A stretch of DNA of 64,000 nucleotides from an uncultured Prevotellaceae bacterium. GTDB lineage: Bacteria; Bacteroidota; Bacteroidia; Bacteroidales; Muribaculaceae. Every line of letters starts with the position of its first letter. Positions within the stretch are counted from its first letter, which is position 1. Both the position numbers and the translations under genes were made by a program. Below the pieces are notes generated by a model. The model was not told where the DNA came from. It saw only the letters and a program-made list of their open reading frames with translations, and did not search any database. Below are positions 10,778 to 18,765 of this stretch, one piece after another. The stretch is taken from positions 17,263-81,262 of the forward strand of contig CALEJB010000036.1 of assembly GCA_937898675.1 (NCBI GenBank). Direction: 5' to 3'.

Positions 10778-10860
10778 ATAAAATTTCGCCTAATCTTATC
10801 ATGCCATTCAGAAAAATGCCAAATTAGCCGCTCAGAATTGACTGACAATAAAAATAAATC

Positions 10861-10902
10861 AAACCTCTGACACTACATGTCCGATGTTTTGTTGTATATT
10901 TG
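10861..10902 (+). promoter_or_regulatory. Promoter with 13-base motif shared with the downstream small gene
   Basis: A TATATTTG core lies at 10895-10902. The motif AAACCTCTGACAC at 10861-10873 ends 21 bases upstream of it, where a -33 box would sit. The identical 13 bases occur at 11907-11919 before the 73-residue gene, ending 20 bases from its own TACATTTG core. Such equal placement suggests an activator site, probably read by the WYL protein encoded here (inference). The predicted transcript starts near 10907, which excludes the ATG at 10877 and supports 10931 as the start of the WYL gene. Confidence 0.6.
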
Positions 10903-10930
10903 CGATGTGATACTTAAACCTGCGTTAATT

Positions 10931-11875
10931 ATGGCTAAAAACGAAAGAGGACCAAGCTTGATGAGGAAATACGTCTGGCTGATTGATACAATCTATCGGG
11001 CCAAGAGGATTTCTTTCAAGGAAATCAACGAGCGGTGGCAAAGCGACACAGACTTGAGCCGCGGCGAGCGCATGTCAGTGCGCACCTTCAAGCGGTGGCT
11101 GGACAACATCGAGGACATGTTCGGACTCATTATCGAGAACGAGCGATGTGGCGGATACCGGTACTACATAGAAAACGTTGAGGACATCAACGAGGGCGGG
11201 TTGCAGTCGTGGCTGTTCAGCACGTTCACGGTGAGCAATGCCCTGACGGGCTGCATGGGCATCAAGGACAGAATCCAGCTTGAGTATGTGCCCTCGGGAG
11301 AATTGTACCTGCAACCCATCATCGACGCGATGAAGGAGAATCGGGTGCTTGACATCATATATAAAAGCTACTGGAAAGACAACGAAAGTAACTATGAAGT
11401 GCAGCCATTGTGCCTGAAGTTGTTTCGCCAACGATGGTATGTGATTGTTCACGGCAACGACGGAGAGGCGGACACCAGGATATGGATTTGCGCCCTCGAC
11501 CGCATCTTGTCGCTGAAGAAGACCGAGCAGGCATTCACCATGCCCAAGGATTGGGACGCCGAGGCCTATTTCGATGGATTCATCGGCGTGATACGCGACG
11601 AGGATTACGACAAAGAGTTGGTGAAACTGAAAGTAGATGCCGACCAAGCCAATTACATCCGTGACCTCAAGATTCACCGCTCACAGCAAGAAGCGGAACG
11701 TAATGATAATTTTAGCATTTTCACCTACTGCCTGCGCCCCACTTTCGACTTCCAGCAGGAACTGCTGTGGAATGCCGACAAAGTTGAAGTGCTCGAGCCC
11801 ATATGGCTGCGCGAGGAAATAGCTGAGACCATCGCGAGAATGTTGAATTCATATAATATCACAGGGAAAGCCTGA
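10931..11875 (+). CDS. WYL-domain transcriptional regulator
   Basis: The 314-residue protein has an N-terminal winged-helix-like region (residues about 8-85, with R-T-F-K-R-W-L and G-G-Y-R-Y-Y-I). A WYL domain follows at about 130-200, whose signature is W-Y-V at 169-171 inside R-Q-R-W-Y-V-I-V. A C-terminal WCX-like region follows. WYL proteins are DNA-binding regulators that often sense nucleic-acid or nucleotide ligands; some control defence and stress genes. The ATG at 10931 is chosen because it lies about 24 bases after the predicted transcript start. A 73-residue gene follows on the same strand. Both promoters share a 13-base motif, so autoregulation and control of the small gene are likely (inference). 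Confidence 0.9.
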   Translation: MAKNERGPSLMRKYVWLIDTIYRAKRISFKEINERWQSDTDLSRGERMSVRTFKRWLDNIEDMFGLIIENERCGGYRYYIENVEDINEGGLQSWLFSTFTVSNALTGCMGIKDRIQLEYVPSGELYLQPIIDAMKENRVLDIIYKSYWKDNESNYEVQPLCLKLFRQRWYVIVHGNDGEADTRIWICALDRILSLKKTEQAFTMPKDWDAEAYFDGFIGVIRDEDYDKELVKLKVDADQANYIRDLKIHRSQQEAERNDNFSIFTYCLRPTFDFQQELLWNADKVEVLEPIWLREEIAETIARMLNSYNITGKA

Positions 11876-11906
11876 ACGTCTGTATGGAGCGATTGGCACA
11901 TTGTAT

Positions 11907-11947
11907 AAACCTCTGACACAATATGGCATATTTGGATGCTACATTTG
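11907..11947 (+). promoter_or_regulatory. Promoter of the 73-residue gene with the shared 13-base motif
   Basis: AAACCTCTGACAC at 11907-11919 repeats the motif found before the WYL gene. The core TACATTTG is at 11940-11947, giving a transcript start near 11952 and a leader of about 36 bases. The motif replaces a recognisable -33 box. Confidence 0.6.
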
Positions 11948-11987
11948 TGGCGACAAACAAATGTTTCACCTTTAATATGCTAACATC

Positions 11988-12209
11988 ATGAGCAAAGTTT
12001 TTAGAATTACGCCCAAGCGCACAAGGCGTGTCAATGGACAAGTCATTACTCCCGAAATGGTGATTACCGTAACCACCCGCCAGCATTGTTTGAACCCGTT
12101 CTACAATGGGGCCGTCGAGGTTAAGGAGCAGTACATGCACATGTACCAGTTCGATTACAAGAAGGCCTGCATGAGCGCGGCCGACTTCACTTACGAGGCT
12201 TTGGATTAG
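11988..12209 (+). CDS. Conserved small protein of unknown function, 73 residues
   Basis: The product starts with a basic segment (K-V-F-R-I-T-P-K-R-T-R-R) and has a central threonine/valine-rich stretch (V-I-T-V-T-T-R) and an acidic C-terminus. It has no signal peptide or membrane segment, so it is probably cytoplasmic. I recall similar short proteins in other Bacteroidales genomes but know of no assigned function. It has its own promoter, which carries the 13-base motif also found before the adjacent WYL regulator. A hairpin follows 31 bases after its stop. The arrangement suggests a regulator and its main target. The basic start could mean nucleic-acid binding, which is only an inference. 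Confidence 0.72.
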   Translation: MSKVFRITPKRTRRVNGQVITPEMVITVTTRQHCLNPFYNGAVEVKEQYMHMYQFDYKKACMSAADFTYEALD

Positions 12210-12240
12210 CCCCGTTGATCCATTCATCACTAAATGTCAA

Positions 12241-12270
12241 GAGGGTGCGTCAAAATATTGGCACACCCTC
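12241..12270 (+). terminator. Hairpin terminator between convergent genes
   Basis: GAGGGTG (12241-12247) pairs with CACCCTC (12264-12270), with a partly paired inner part and an AATA loop. The T-run is weak on both sides. It separates the small gene from the convergent lipoprotein gene and may serve both strands. Confidence 0.55.
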
Positions 12271-12303
12271 TAATTATGCTATAGGAACGATGTTCGTTCT
12301 ACG

Positions 12304-12645
12304 TTAATGTTTTTTCCTGACTTCGCGCTGAGCCTTGTGGATAGCATCAGCAACCTTGAACTGGTCTTCCTGGCTGAAAGTTTCAAGCCACTCCTGCTGC
12401 TCTTGCTGAAGTTGCTTGAGTGTTTCAACGTCTTTGCTTTGTGCGGCTTCAGCCATGCGTTCTGCATAGTCCATTGCCTTGCCTTCAATGTCTGAACTGT
12501 CTGAAGTGCTTGTGCTAACTGAAGTCTTTGTACTGTCTGAACTGTCTGAACCAGAAGTTTTGCCCGAGCAACTTACCATAGTTGCGCCGGCAACGATGAT
12601 TACTGCTGACAAAAATAATTTTTTTACACTAAATAAACGTTTCAT
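12304..12645 (-). CDS. Small lipoprotein with helical, charged C-terminal region
   Basis: The 113-residue product has a signal sequence and a probable lipidated Cys26 (M-V-S-C). A serine/threonine/aspartate-rich linker spans about residues 27-55, and an amphipathic, glutamine-rich helical region about 56-113. It is presumably anchored to a membrane with the helix in the periplasm or at the surface. No enzyme motif is seen and I do not recognise the family. It is transcribed alone from a promoter at about 12757-12787. A small adhesin-like or chaperone-like lipoprotein is possible, but there is no direct evidence. Confidence 0.75.
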   Translation of the reverse strand: MKRLFSVKKLFLSAVIIVAGATMVSCSGKTSGSDSSDSTKTSVSTSTSDSSDIEGKAMDYAERMAEAAQSKDVETLKQLQQEQQEWLETFSQEDQFKVADAIHKAQREVRKKH

Positions 12646-12756
12646 ACAAATTGATAATTAAGCCAGGTCCTTTTTATTCGTTTTCGCAGCCCGAACCAGC
12701 AGGACCTATTATCTGATTCGTGCAATGATAACAGATGTCTGTATTGAACTCGGAAA

Positions 12757-12787
12757 CAAAGATACAGATTTTATCTGATATATTAAA
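12757..12787 (-). promoter_or_regulatory. Promoter for the small lipoprotein gene
   Basis: On the minus strand, TTTA (12784-12787) is followed after 19 bases by TATCTTTG (12757-12764), a full match to the TAnnTTTG core at the usual spacing. The leader to the start at 12645 would be about 107 bases. Confidence 0.55.
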
Positions 12788-12832
12788 TCTCGCATGAGGA
12801 CATCTCCACCATACGAGCGTTTTTTTCGTCAG

Positions 12833-13627
12833 TTAATGCTTGTCTTGGGCTCGCGTCTCTTTCAGGGAACGGCTGGGGAAGGTAAAGTAGGTGTCGGGGA
12901 AGGGCTCGCCAGCGAGTGTGAAGTGCCACCACTCGTTGTCGAGGGGGTTGAAGCCGTGGCTGAGCATGGCGCGGCGCAGAATCATGCGGTTGTTGAACTG
13001 CCGGGCAGTGATGGTGTCGTTGGGGATGTAGGTGCCGGTCACGGGGTCTCCGCCACAGTCGGGATGGCTCTCGGGGCCGAACCAGTCGAAGGTGCCGCCC
13101 ATATCCACTTCGCGCCCGGTACGCATGTCAAACAGGGTGAGGTCCACCGTGGAACCGCGCGAATGGCCGCTGTGGTAAGCAATGTATTCCTGCTCAAAGA
13201 GCACTGACTTGTCGAGCATGGGGTAAAAGCAACGCCGCATCGCGGTGTCGGCCAAGTCCTTGCCCCATCGCACAAAGTGGTCCACCGCCATCTGGGGGCG
13301 GTAGGCGTCAAAAATCTTGAGGCAATAGCCCTGCCGCCTCAAGTCGTCGCTCACGGCGCGCAGGCTGTCAGCGGCCTGGCGCGTGAGGAGCGCAACCGGC
13401 TCTTCATAGCCATCGACACGGACGCCGAGGAAGTTATAGGTGCTATAATAGCGGATTTCAAGAATGACGTCAGGCACCGCCTCGGCTATCTCGACAAACT
13501 GGCTGGGGTCGTCGCTGGACTTGTACTGCCGGGCGGGCGCGCCGGCATAGGCGGCCCCGGCACCCCCCAGCAGGCAGGCTATGACGACTGACCACACCGA
13601 TGCTGTAATGGATTTGTTGATAAACAT
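12833..13627 (-). CDS. VanX/DdpX-like D-alanyl-D-alanine dipeptidase (peptidase M15D)
   Basis: With the ATG at 13627 the protein has 264 residues and a clear signal peptide (A-G-A-A-Y-A near residue 28). The M15D zinc site is visible: His155 and Asp162 in S-G-H-S-R-G-S-T-V-D, and Glu232 and His235 in E-W-W-H-F. The substrate-binding Arg110 is in D-A-Y-R-P. Enzymes of this family cleave D-Ala-D-Ala or related dipeptides. A periplasmic form here more likely recycles cell-wall dipeptides than confers vancomycin resistance, as no vanH, vanA or van regulator is nearby. The in-frame TTG at 13660 would place extra residues before the signal peptide and overlap the terminator of the upstream gene, so it is rejected. 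Confidence 0.9.
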   Translation of the reverse strand: MFINKSITASVWSVVIACLLGGAGAAYAGAPARQYKSSDDPSQFVEIAEAVPDVILEIRYYSTYNFLGVRVDGYEEPVALLTRQAADSLRAVSDDLRRQGYCLKIFDAYRPQMAVDHFVRWGKDLADTAMRRCFYPMLDKSVLFEQEYIAYHSGHSRGSTVDLTLFDMRTGREVDMGGTFDWFGPESHPDCGGDPVTGTYIPNDTITARQFNNRMILRRAMLSHGFNPLDNEWWHFTLAGEPFPDTYFTFPSRSLKETRAQDKH

Positions 13628-13646
13628 GACGGATCTTGCGAATAGA

Positions 13647-13673
13647 AAGTCGGGCCCCAAACGAGCCCGACTT
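13647..13673 (-). terminator. Terminator of the dockerin-protein gene
   Basis: A perfect 9-base stem, AAGTCGGGC (13647-13655) with GCCCGACTT (13665-13673), has a 9-base loop. On the minus strand it follows the stop at 13696 and is followed by a short T-rich stretch. Confidence 0.65.
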
Positions 13674-13695
13674 GCAGTTATACAATGATGTGAAT

Positions 13696-15531
13696 TTACT
13701 TGAGGATGATGTCGATGATGGCGTTCACGTCGGCAATATTTACCTCACCGTCGCCATTTACATCGCACGTGGCGGCAAAGTTGCCGCTCAGAATCATGTC
13801 GATGACAGCGTTCACATCTGCGATGTTGACCTCGCCGTCGCCATTCACGTCACCAGTGAGGGCACTACCCTTCTCGCCCTGGGTAAAGGTGTACTCGATG
13901 TGGTCGCCGGGGAACTCAAAGCGGACAACAGCCTCGCGGTAGTCCACGCCAGCAGGCAGGGGTTCGGCGGTAACGAGCGCCGTCACCAGGTTGTTGAACT
14001 CGCCCTCGTCGTCCACACCGTCGGAGAGCTCAATGTTGAGCCACTCGGGAACTTCCCCACCGTCGCAGGTGAAGTACCAGTCGTCATAAGCACTCTCAAC
14101 CGAGGTGTAGAACTCGATGCTGCGGGTTGTGACATCGTTGCCGTCCTCGTCCTGGCCCATGAACTTCTCCATCACACCGCCCTCGGTGGGAAATTGGTAG
14201 ATACCGTCCTCGTTGTTGTAGTTAAAGGTGACAAACGGGTGGTCAAGCGTGAGATAGATAGAGATACCAGTCATCCTTTGACCGCTCTTGAAGTAGTTGT
14301 TCACACCATTCCACTGGCGGCGCAGCGGATTGCCCTCGCTGTCTTTGATTTCGCGTTTCATATAGGCCAATTCGCCATAGCCCTCGTCCACCAAGCCGTC
14401 GGTGCTGATCGAAGCCGAGAAATTCTGAATAGCCTCCATGCCCTCCTCGTTGTAGCCGTCGATGGCGACAAAGATGGCGTCCTCGATGGTGGGGGTCACC
14501 TCAAACTCCAGTCCATCCTCCTCGCCGTAGAGCGTGAAGACGACGAGACCACCGGTCTCGGAGAACGTGGTGGGTGTGAGCTGTGCGCGCCCGTAGTACA
14601 TCAACTCGCCGGGTTCCTCGGGCAGAACCACCGAAGTATCGGCATAGGCGGGAATGGAATTGAGCTTGTAAATCTTGCAATTCATCGTCACATTGTCAGT
14701 CACCTCCATGCTGGACACCTTGAGCACGACATTTTTCAACAGATAAGGAGCAGTAGGCTTTTCAAATGCCTGTGCAATGCCGTAGTTGCTGCCGCCGTTC
14801 TTGCCAAACCAGTAGCCGCTCTCGTTGGAACCATAAGGGGTGGCGCCCGTGAGTGTAGTGGTCACATAGCGCTGGTTGCCATAACGGCCGCCAAAGCAAA
14901 AACTCTTGCTCGAGAACAGCAGATCGCCGCCGGGCTTGCTAGCCATCGTGGCCGCATTGGGTCCTGAGAGAATACGTCCAGACTGGAAATCGCCAGTCAC
15001 GGGCTCGGACGACGTTCCCGACATCTTGTAGCCGCCTGTCTGGAAAGTAAATGCGCCTGCTGTGAGGATGGGCGTGTGGTCCCACTCCCAGGGGTAGGAC
15101 AGCACCAAGTCGTCGCAGTCATAGACATCGTGCCAAATCTGCGCGCGTGCGCCATCATTATCGTAGCCCCACTGCATGTAGCTCCAATAATGGTCGGCCT
15201 CGGTCATGCTGGTGAAAGTGTAAGGCACAAAGGGCTTCATGAACAAGTATTGCATGTACCACGTACCGCCTGCAACACCATCCTGCATATAGGTGCAAGC
15301 CGTGAATGCTCCAGCCGGACGACGATACCACACGCTCTCGTCGGTCGCCTTCCTGGGAGCGCGCATTACGGGGTCACCGGGCAGGCGTTCATGGTCCTCC
15401 TGGACAAGAGGCGTCTCAAAGAACTCAGGCAGTGCCGGCCCTACGGGATGATAAGCGGATGAACGCACAAGCTGCGCACTGGCGGACGCCAGCGTGAGCA
15501 GCATCGAGATAATCAGTAAAGATTTCTTCAT
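13696..15531 (-). CDS. Secreted multidomain protein with BACON-like region and C-terminal dockerin repeats
   Basis: This 611-residue protein begins with a signal peptide (A-S-A-S-A-Q near residue 20). A long beta-rich region contains many aromatic residues and no recognised enzyme motif. At about 470-550 there is a BACON-like, Ig-type stretch (D-D-W-Y-F-T, P-E-W-L-N-I). It ends in two dockerin calcium-loop repeats (D-V-N-G-D-G-E-V-N-I-A-D) at about 553-611. BACON domains occur in Bacteroidetes surface glycan- or mucin-binding proteins. The tail matches that of the S8 peptidase at 8.7-10.7 kb. It has its own promoter and terminator, so it is probably monocistronic. A surface binding or structural role is inferred. 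Confidence 0.82.
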   Translation of the reverse strand: MKKSLLIISMLLTLASASAQLVRSSAYHPVGPALPEFFETPLVQEDHERLPGDPVMRAPRKATDESVWYRRPAGAFTACTYMQDGVAGGTWYMQYLFMKPFVPYTFTSMTEADHYWSYMQWGYDNDGARAQIWHDVYDCDDLVLSYPWEWDHTPILTAGAFTFQTGGYKMSGTSSEPVTGDFQSGRILSGPNAATMASKPGGDLLFSSKSFCFGGRYGNQRYVTTTLTGATPYGSNESGYWFGKNGGSNYGIAQAFEKPTAPYLLKNVVLKVSSMEVTDNVTMNCKIYKLNSIPAYADTSVVLPEEPGELMYYGRAQLTPTTFSETGGLVVFTLYGEEDGLEFEVTPTIEDAIFVAIDGYNEEGMEAIQNFSASISTDGLVDEGYGELAYMKREIKDSEGNPLRRQWNGVNNYFKSGQRMTGISIYLTLDHPFVTFNYNNEDGIYQFPTEGGVMEKFMGQDEDGNDVTTRSIEFYTSVESAYDDWYFTCDGGEVPEWLNIELSDGVDDEGEFNNLVTALVTAEPLPAGVDYREAVVRFEFPGDHIEYTFTQGEKGSALTGDVNGDGEVNIADVNAVIDMILSGNFAATCDVNGDGEVNIADVNAIIDIILK

Positions 15532-15579
15532 AATATGTATATTTATTTGTCAAACAATTCTCAAATGTCATTGTGGTTA

Positions 15580-15610
15580 CAAAAGTAAGCAAAATTCTCC
15601 AAAATGACAA
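15580..15610 (-). promoter_or_regulatory. Promoter for the 611-residue dockerin protein
   Basis: On the minus strand, TTG (15608-15610) and TACTTTTG (15580-15587) are separated by 20 bases, matching the Bacteroidetes consensus. The leader would be about 45 bases. Confidence 0.6.
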
Positions 15611-15664
15611 GATAAGACGCGATATTTAACAACAAACGCGGAAATTGTACGGTTTTCAATAACC

Positions 15665-15697
15665 AAATGCCCCGCACAGCCAGGCTGCACAGGGCAT
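15665..15697 (-). terminator. Hairpin at the end of the lysine fermentation cluster
   Basis: AATGCCC (15665-15671) pairs with GGGCATT (15691-15697), with further inner complementarity. It lies 26 bases after the etfA stop on the minus strand. The following T-run is weak. Confidence 0.5.
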
Positions 15698-15723
15698 TAA
15701 AGGGTCAGTAACAACCGATGCTG

Positions 15724-16740
15724 TTACTTGGCAATTTCCTTCTTGATGCGCTCGGTGAGCATGGGAACAATCTTGTGCAGGTCACCCACGATGCCAAGGT
15801 CGGCAACAGTGAAAATGGGCGCAAACTTGTCCTTGTTGACAGCGATGATGAAGTCAGACTCCTCCATACCAGCCAAGTGCTGGATAGCACCGCTGATGCC
15901 GCATGCCATGTACAGGTTGGGGCGAACGGTCTTGCCCGTCTGGCCCACCTGGCACTCATGAGGCATCACGCCGTTGTCAACCATAGCGCGTGACGAAGCC
16001 ACCTGTCCACCGAGCACGTCGGCGAGAGCCTGCAGCTTGTCGAAACCTTCCTTGTCATGAACACCGCGACCGCCGGAAACCAGAATCTTGGCCTCGCTGA
16101 TGTCGGCAACCGACTTGTCGGACTTGATGGTCTCGACCACCTTAACCTTGAATTTGGCAGTGTCGAAATTGGGTGCGAACTCGGTGATGACGCCCTTGCG
16201 ACCACCCTGGCGCTCAATCTTCTGCATCACGCCGGGACGCACGGTGGACATCTGCGGACGAGTGTTCGGGCAGATGATGGTTGCCATCAGGTTGCCGCCG
16301 AATGCGGGACGCGTCATACGGAACTCAAGTTCCTCATCCTTGTTGGGGAGGACCTCAAGCTTGGTGCAGTCGGCCGTCAAACCGGTCTTGAGGCGCGAAG
16401 CCAGACGGGGAGCCAGGTCACGGCCGATGGTGGTGGCACCATAGAGCACGATGTTGGGCTTGCGGTCCATGATAATCTGAATAACGGCTTGCGAATACTG
16501 CTCGGTGAGATAGTCCTTCAGCTCGGGAGTGTCAACGACGATGACCTCGTCGGCGCCAAACTCAACAAGCGTCTGGGCCTGGTCCTTGACGCCATAGCCA
16601 AGCAACAGGGCAACCACCTTCTCGCCCAGCGTGTCGGCCAGGTCACGAGCCTTGCCTAAAAGTTCAAAAGCGACGGATTGGATGACACCTTCGCGTTGCT
16701 CAGCAAAAACGAATACGTTCTTATAATCTTTCTTATCCAT
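15724..16740 (-). CDS. etfA: Electron transfer flavoprotein alpha subunit
   Basis: The 338-residue product carries the conserved C-terminal FAD-binding signature of EtfA (L-Y-M-A-C-G-I-S-G-A-I-Q-H). A typical end follows (V-G-D-L-H-K-I-V-P). EtfA pairs with EtfB, whose gene lies 11 bases upstream, and transfers electrons to or from the acyl-CoA dehydrogenase encoded two genes upstream. In butyrate-forming anaerobes the Bcd-EtfAB complex can bifurcate electrons from NADH to crotonyl-CoA and ferredoxin. Whether this one bifurcates cannot be told from what I can see. It is the last gene of the lysine cluster and is followed by a hairpin. Confidence 0.96.
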   Translation of the reverse strand: MDKKDYKNVFVFAEQREGVIQSVAFELLGKARDLADTLGEKVVALLLGYGVKDQAQTLVEFGADEVIVVDTPELKDYLTEQYSQAVIQIIMDRKPNIVLYGATTIGRDLAPRLASRLKTGLTADCTKLEVLPNKDEELEFRMTRPAFGGNLMATIICPNTRPQMSTVRPGVMQKIERQGGRKGVITEFAPNFDTAKFKVKVVETIKSDKSVADISEAKILVSGGRGVHDKEGFDKLQALADVLGGQVASSRAMVDNGVMPHECQVGQTGKTVRPNLYMACGISGAIQHLAGMEESDFIIAVNKDKFAPIFTVADLGIVGDLHKIVPMLTERIKKEIAK

Positions 16741-16751
16741 AACCTTGACTT

Positions 16752-17534
16752 TTAGATGATATGTTTCTCTTTGAGTTTATTAACAATGAGTTCGACAGCC
16801 TCTTCCTCGCTGACCTCGTGCACCTCGCCGGGGGCCTTGAGGGCCTTGGGGAACGACTGGAACACCTTGGTGGGCGAGCCGGCCAAACCGAGCTTGCCGG
16901 GGTCCACGTCAATCTTGTCGGCACCCCACACCTCAACTTCCTTGTCGTAGGCCTCAACGATGCCGCTGACGCTCATGTAACGAGCATCAAATGCCGAAGC
17001 GAGCACGGTGAGCAGGCACTTGCCCTCGACCTCGAGGACTTGCACGCTGTCTTCATTCTCCTTGCGCACCTGCAGATTGCCGTTGTCAAGCACCTTGGCA
17101 TCGGCAACATAGGATACCTGAGGCAGGTCGAGATGCTCAGCGAGCTCGGGACCAACCTGTGCGGTATCGCCGTCGATAGCCTGGCGGCCTGCGATAATCA
17201 GGTCATAGTCCAGCGTGCGGCACAGGCCAGACAGCGCATAGGAAGTGGCCAGCGTATCGGCGCCGGCAAACTTGCGGTCACTCAGCAGGATGGCACGGTC
17301 GGCGCCCATAGCGAAGGCTTCGCGCAGGACGACATCGGCTTGGGGAGGACCCATGGAGATAACTGTGACATGGGCACCAAACTGGTCCTTCAAGCGAAGG
17401 GCGAGTTCCAAGCCGCCTTTGTCATCGGGATTCATAATGCTGGGCACGCCCTCGCGAATCAGGGTGCCTTTTACGGGATCAATCTTAATCTCGGTTGAAT
17501 CGGGAACTTGTTTTACACAAACTACAATCTTCAT
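16752..17534 (-). CDS. etfB: Electron transfer flavoprotein beta subunit
   Basis: This 260-residue protein has the EtfB start (M-K-I-V-V-C-V-K-Q-V-P-D) and the nucleotide-binding region A-G-R-Q-A-I-D-G-D-T-A-Q-V-G-P near residues 115-130, typical of the family. It forms the EtfAB heterodimer with the product of the next gene and serves the crotonyl-CoA/butyryl-CoA step encoded just upstream by bcd, which ends 18 bases before this start. In bifurcating EtfB proteins an additional FAD sits at the AMP site; sequence comparison would be needed to decide this. Length and position are normal. Confidence 0.96.
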   Translation of the reverse strand: MKIVVCVKQVPDSTEIKIDPVKGTLIREGVPSIMNPDDKGGLELALRLKDQFGAHVTVISMGPPQADVVLREAFAMGADRAILLSDRKFAGADTLATSYALSGLCRTLDYDLIIAGRQAIDGDTAQVGPELAEHLDLPQVSYVADAKVLDNGNLQVRKENEDSVQVLEVEGKCLLTVLASAFDARYMSVSGIVEAYDKEVEVWGADKIDVDPGKLGLAGSPTKVFQSFPKALKAPGEVHEVSEEEAVELIVNKLKEKHII

Positions 17535-17552
17535 AAAGCAATCCTCCTCTTC

Positions 17553-18692
17553 TTATTTAAACAACTTACCGGCAATGACCATGCGCTGAACCTCAGAGGT
17601 GCCTTCATAGATCTCGGTAATCTTAGCGTCGCGCATCATGCGCTCCACGGGATACTCACGGGTGTAGCCATAGCCGCCGTGGAACTGGACGGCCTTGGTC
17701 GTCACTTCCATTGCGGTCTCGGCGGCAAACAACTTGGCCATTGCGGCATCGACCGAATAGTTCTGGCCCATGTCCTTCTTCCAGGCCGCACTGCGCACGA
17801 GCAGACGGGCGGCCTCGACCTTGGTCTTGAGGTCAGCCATCTGGAACTGGGTGTTCTGGAACTTGGCAATGGCACGGCCAAACTGCTTGCGCTCCTTGGT
17901 GTACTTCACGGTCTCGTCCATGGCGCCCTGGGCGATACCCAGCGCCTGGCTGGCGATGCCGATGCGGCCGCCGTCCAGCGTCTTCATGGCGATGTTGAAG
18001 CCCTTGCCCATCGGGCCCAGGAGGTTCTCCTTGGGAACTTCGCAGTTTTCGAAAATCAGCTCACAGGTAGCGCTGCCGCGGATACCCATCTTCAACTCCT
18101 TCTTACCGATGGAGAAACCGGGCATGCCCTTCTCGACAATGAATGCCGAAATACCCTTGGTGCCCAACGACTTGTCGGTCATGGCCATGACAATGAACAC
18201 ATCGGCATGGGAAGCGTTGGTGATGAAAATCTTGGAACCATTGAGAATCCACTTGTCACCGGCGTCCACTGCTGTGGTCTGCTGCATGGCAGCATCGGTG
18301 CCGGCATTGGGCTCGGTCAGGCCGAAAGCGCCAATCCACTCGCCGCTGGCGAGCTTGGGCAAGTACTTCTGTTTTTGCTCCTCGGTGCCGTTCTCCATGA
18401 TGGGAGCTACGCACAGCGAGGTGTGCGCCGAGAGGACCACGCCGGTGGTGGCGCACACTCTCGATAATTCCTCAACCGCCATGATGTACATCTGCACATT
18501 ACCGCCTGCACCGCCGTACTCCTTGGGAACAGGGATGCCCATCATGCCGAGTTTGCCCATCTTGCGGACAGTCTCGATAGGGAAACGCTCCTGCTCGTCG
18601 ATTTCGGCGGCCAAAGGCTTCACCTCATTCTCGGCAAATGAACGGACCATCTGCAGGAAGAGTTCTTCTGTCTTTGAATAGCTAAAATCCAT
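17553..18692 (-). CDS. bcd: Short-chain (butyryl-CoA) acyl-CoA dehydrogenase
   Basis: The 379-residue protein is a standard acyl-CoA dehydrogenase. It has an N-terminal helical domain, the acyl-CoA dehydrogenase signature around G-A-F-G-L-T-E-P-N-A-G, and W-I-L-N-G-S-K-I-F-I-T-N before the middle beta domain. The catalytic glutamate lies in I-Y-E-G-T-S near the C-terminus, the position seen in short-chain enzymes. Context between hbd/crt and etfBA points to reduction of crotonyl-CoA to butyryl-CoA in the cytoplasm. This is the terminal reduction of the lysine route encoded upstream. A 73-base spacer with a hairpin separates it from hbd. Confidence 0.94.
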   Translation of the reverse strand: MDFSYSKTEELFLQMVRSFAENEVKPLAAEIDEQERFPIETVRKMGKLGMMGIPVPKEYGGAGGNVQMYIMAVEELSRVCATTGVVLSAHTSLCVAPIMENGTEEQKQKYLPKLASGEWIGAFGLTEPNAGTDAAMQQTTAVDAGDKWILNGSKIFITNASHADVFIVMAMTDKSLGTKGISAFIVEKGMPGFSIGKKELKMGIRGSATCELIFENCEVPKENLLGPMGKGFNIAMKTLDGGRIGIASQALGIAQGAMDETVKYTKERKQFGRAIAKFQNTQFQMADLKTKVEAARLLVRSAAWKKDMGQNYSVDAAMAKLFAAETAMEVTTKAVQFHGGYGYTREYPVERMMRDAKITEIYEGTSEVQRMVIAGKLFK

Positions 18693-18728
18693 ATCTTAGT
18701 GATAGAAAAAATTTATTGATAAGATAAC

Positions 18729-18756
18729 GGGAGGCGAGGCAGGCGCCAGACCTCCC
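18729..18756 (-). other. Intercistronic hairpin between hbd and bcd
   Basis: GGGAGG (18729-18734) pairs with CCTCCC (18751-18756) around a GC-rich loop, in the 73-base gap between two genes of one cluster. There is no T-run on the minus strand, so RNA processing or stability is more likely than termination (inference). Confidence 0.45.
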
Positions 18757-18765
18757 ACATTATTA

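Noticed and set aside
12660..12715. Inverted repeat AGGTCC/GGACCT upstream of the small lipoprotein gene
   Set aside because: Only six pairs with a loop of over 30 bases; this is likely chance.
12833..13627. Vancomycin resistance locus
   Set aside because: Only a VanX-like dipeptidase is present; there is no ligase, dehydrogenase or two-component system nearby, and it has a signal peptide, unlike cytoplasmic VanX.
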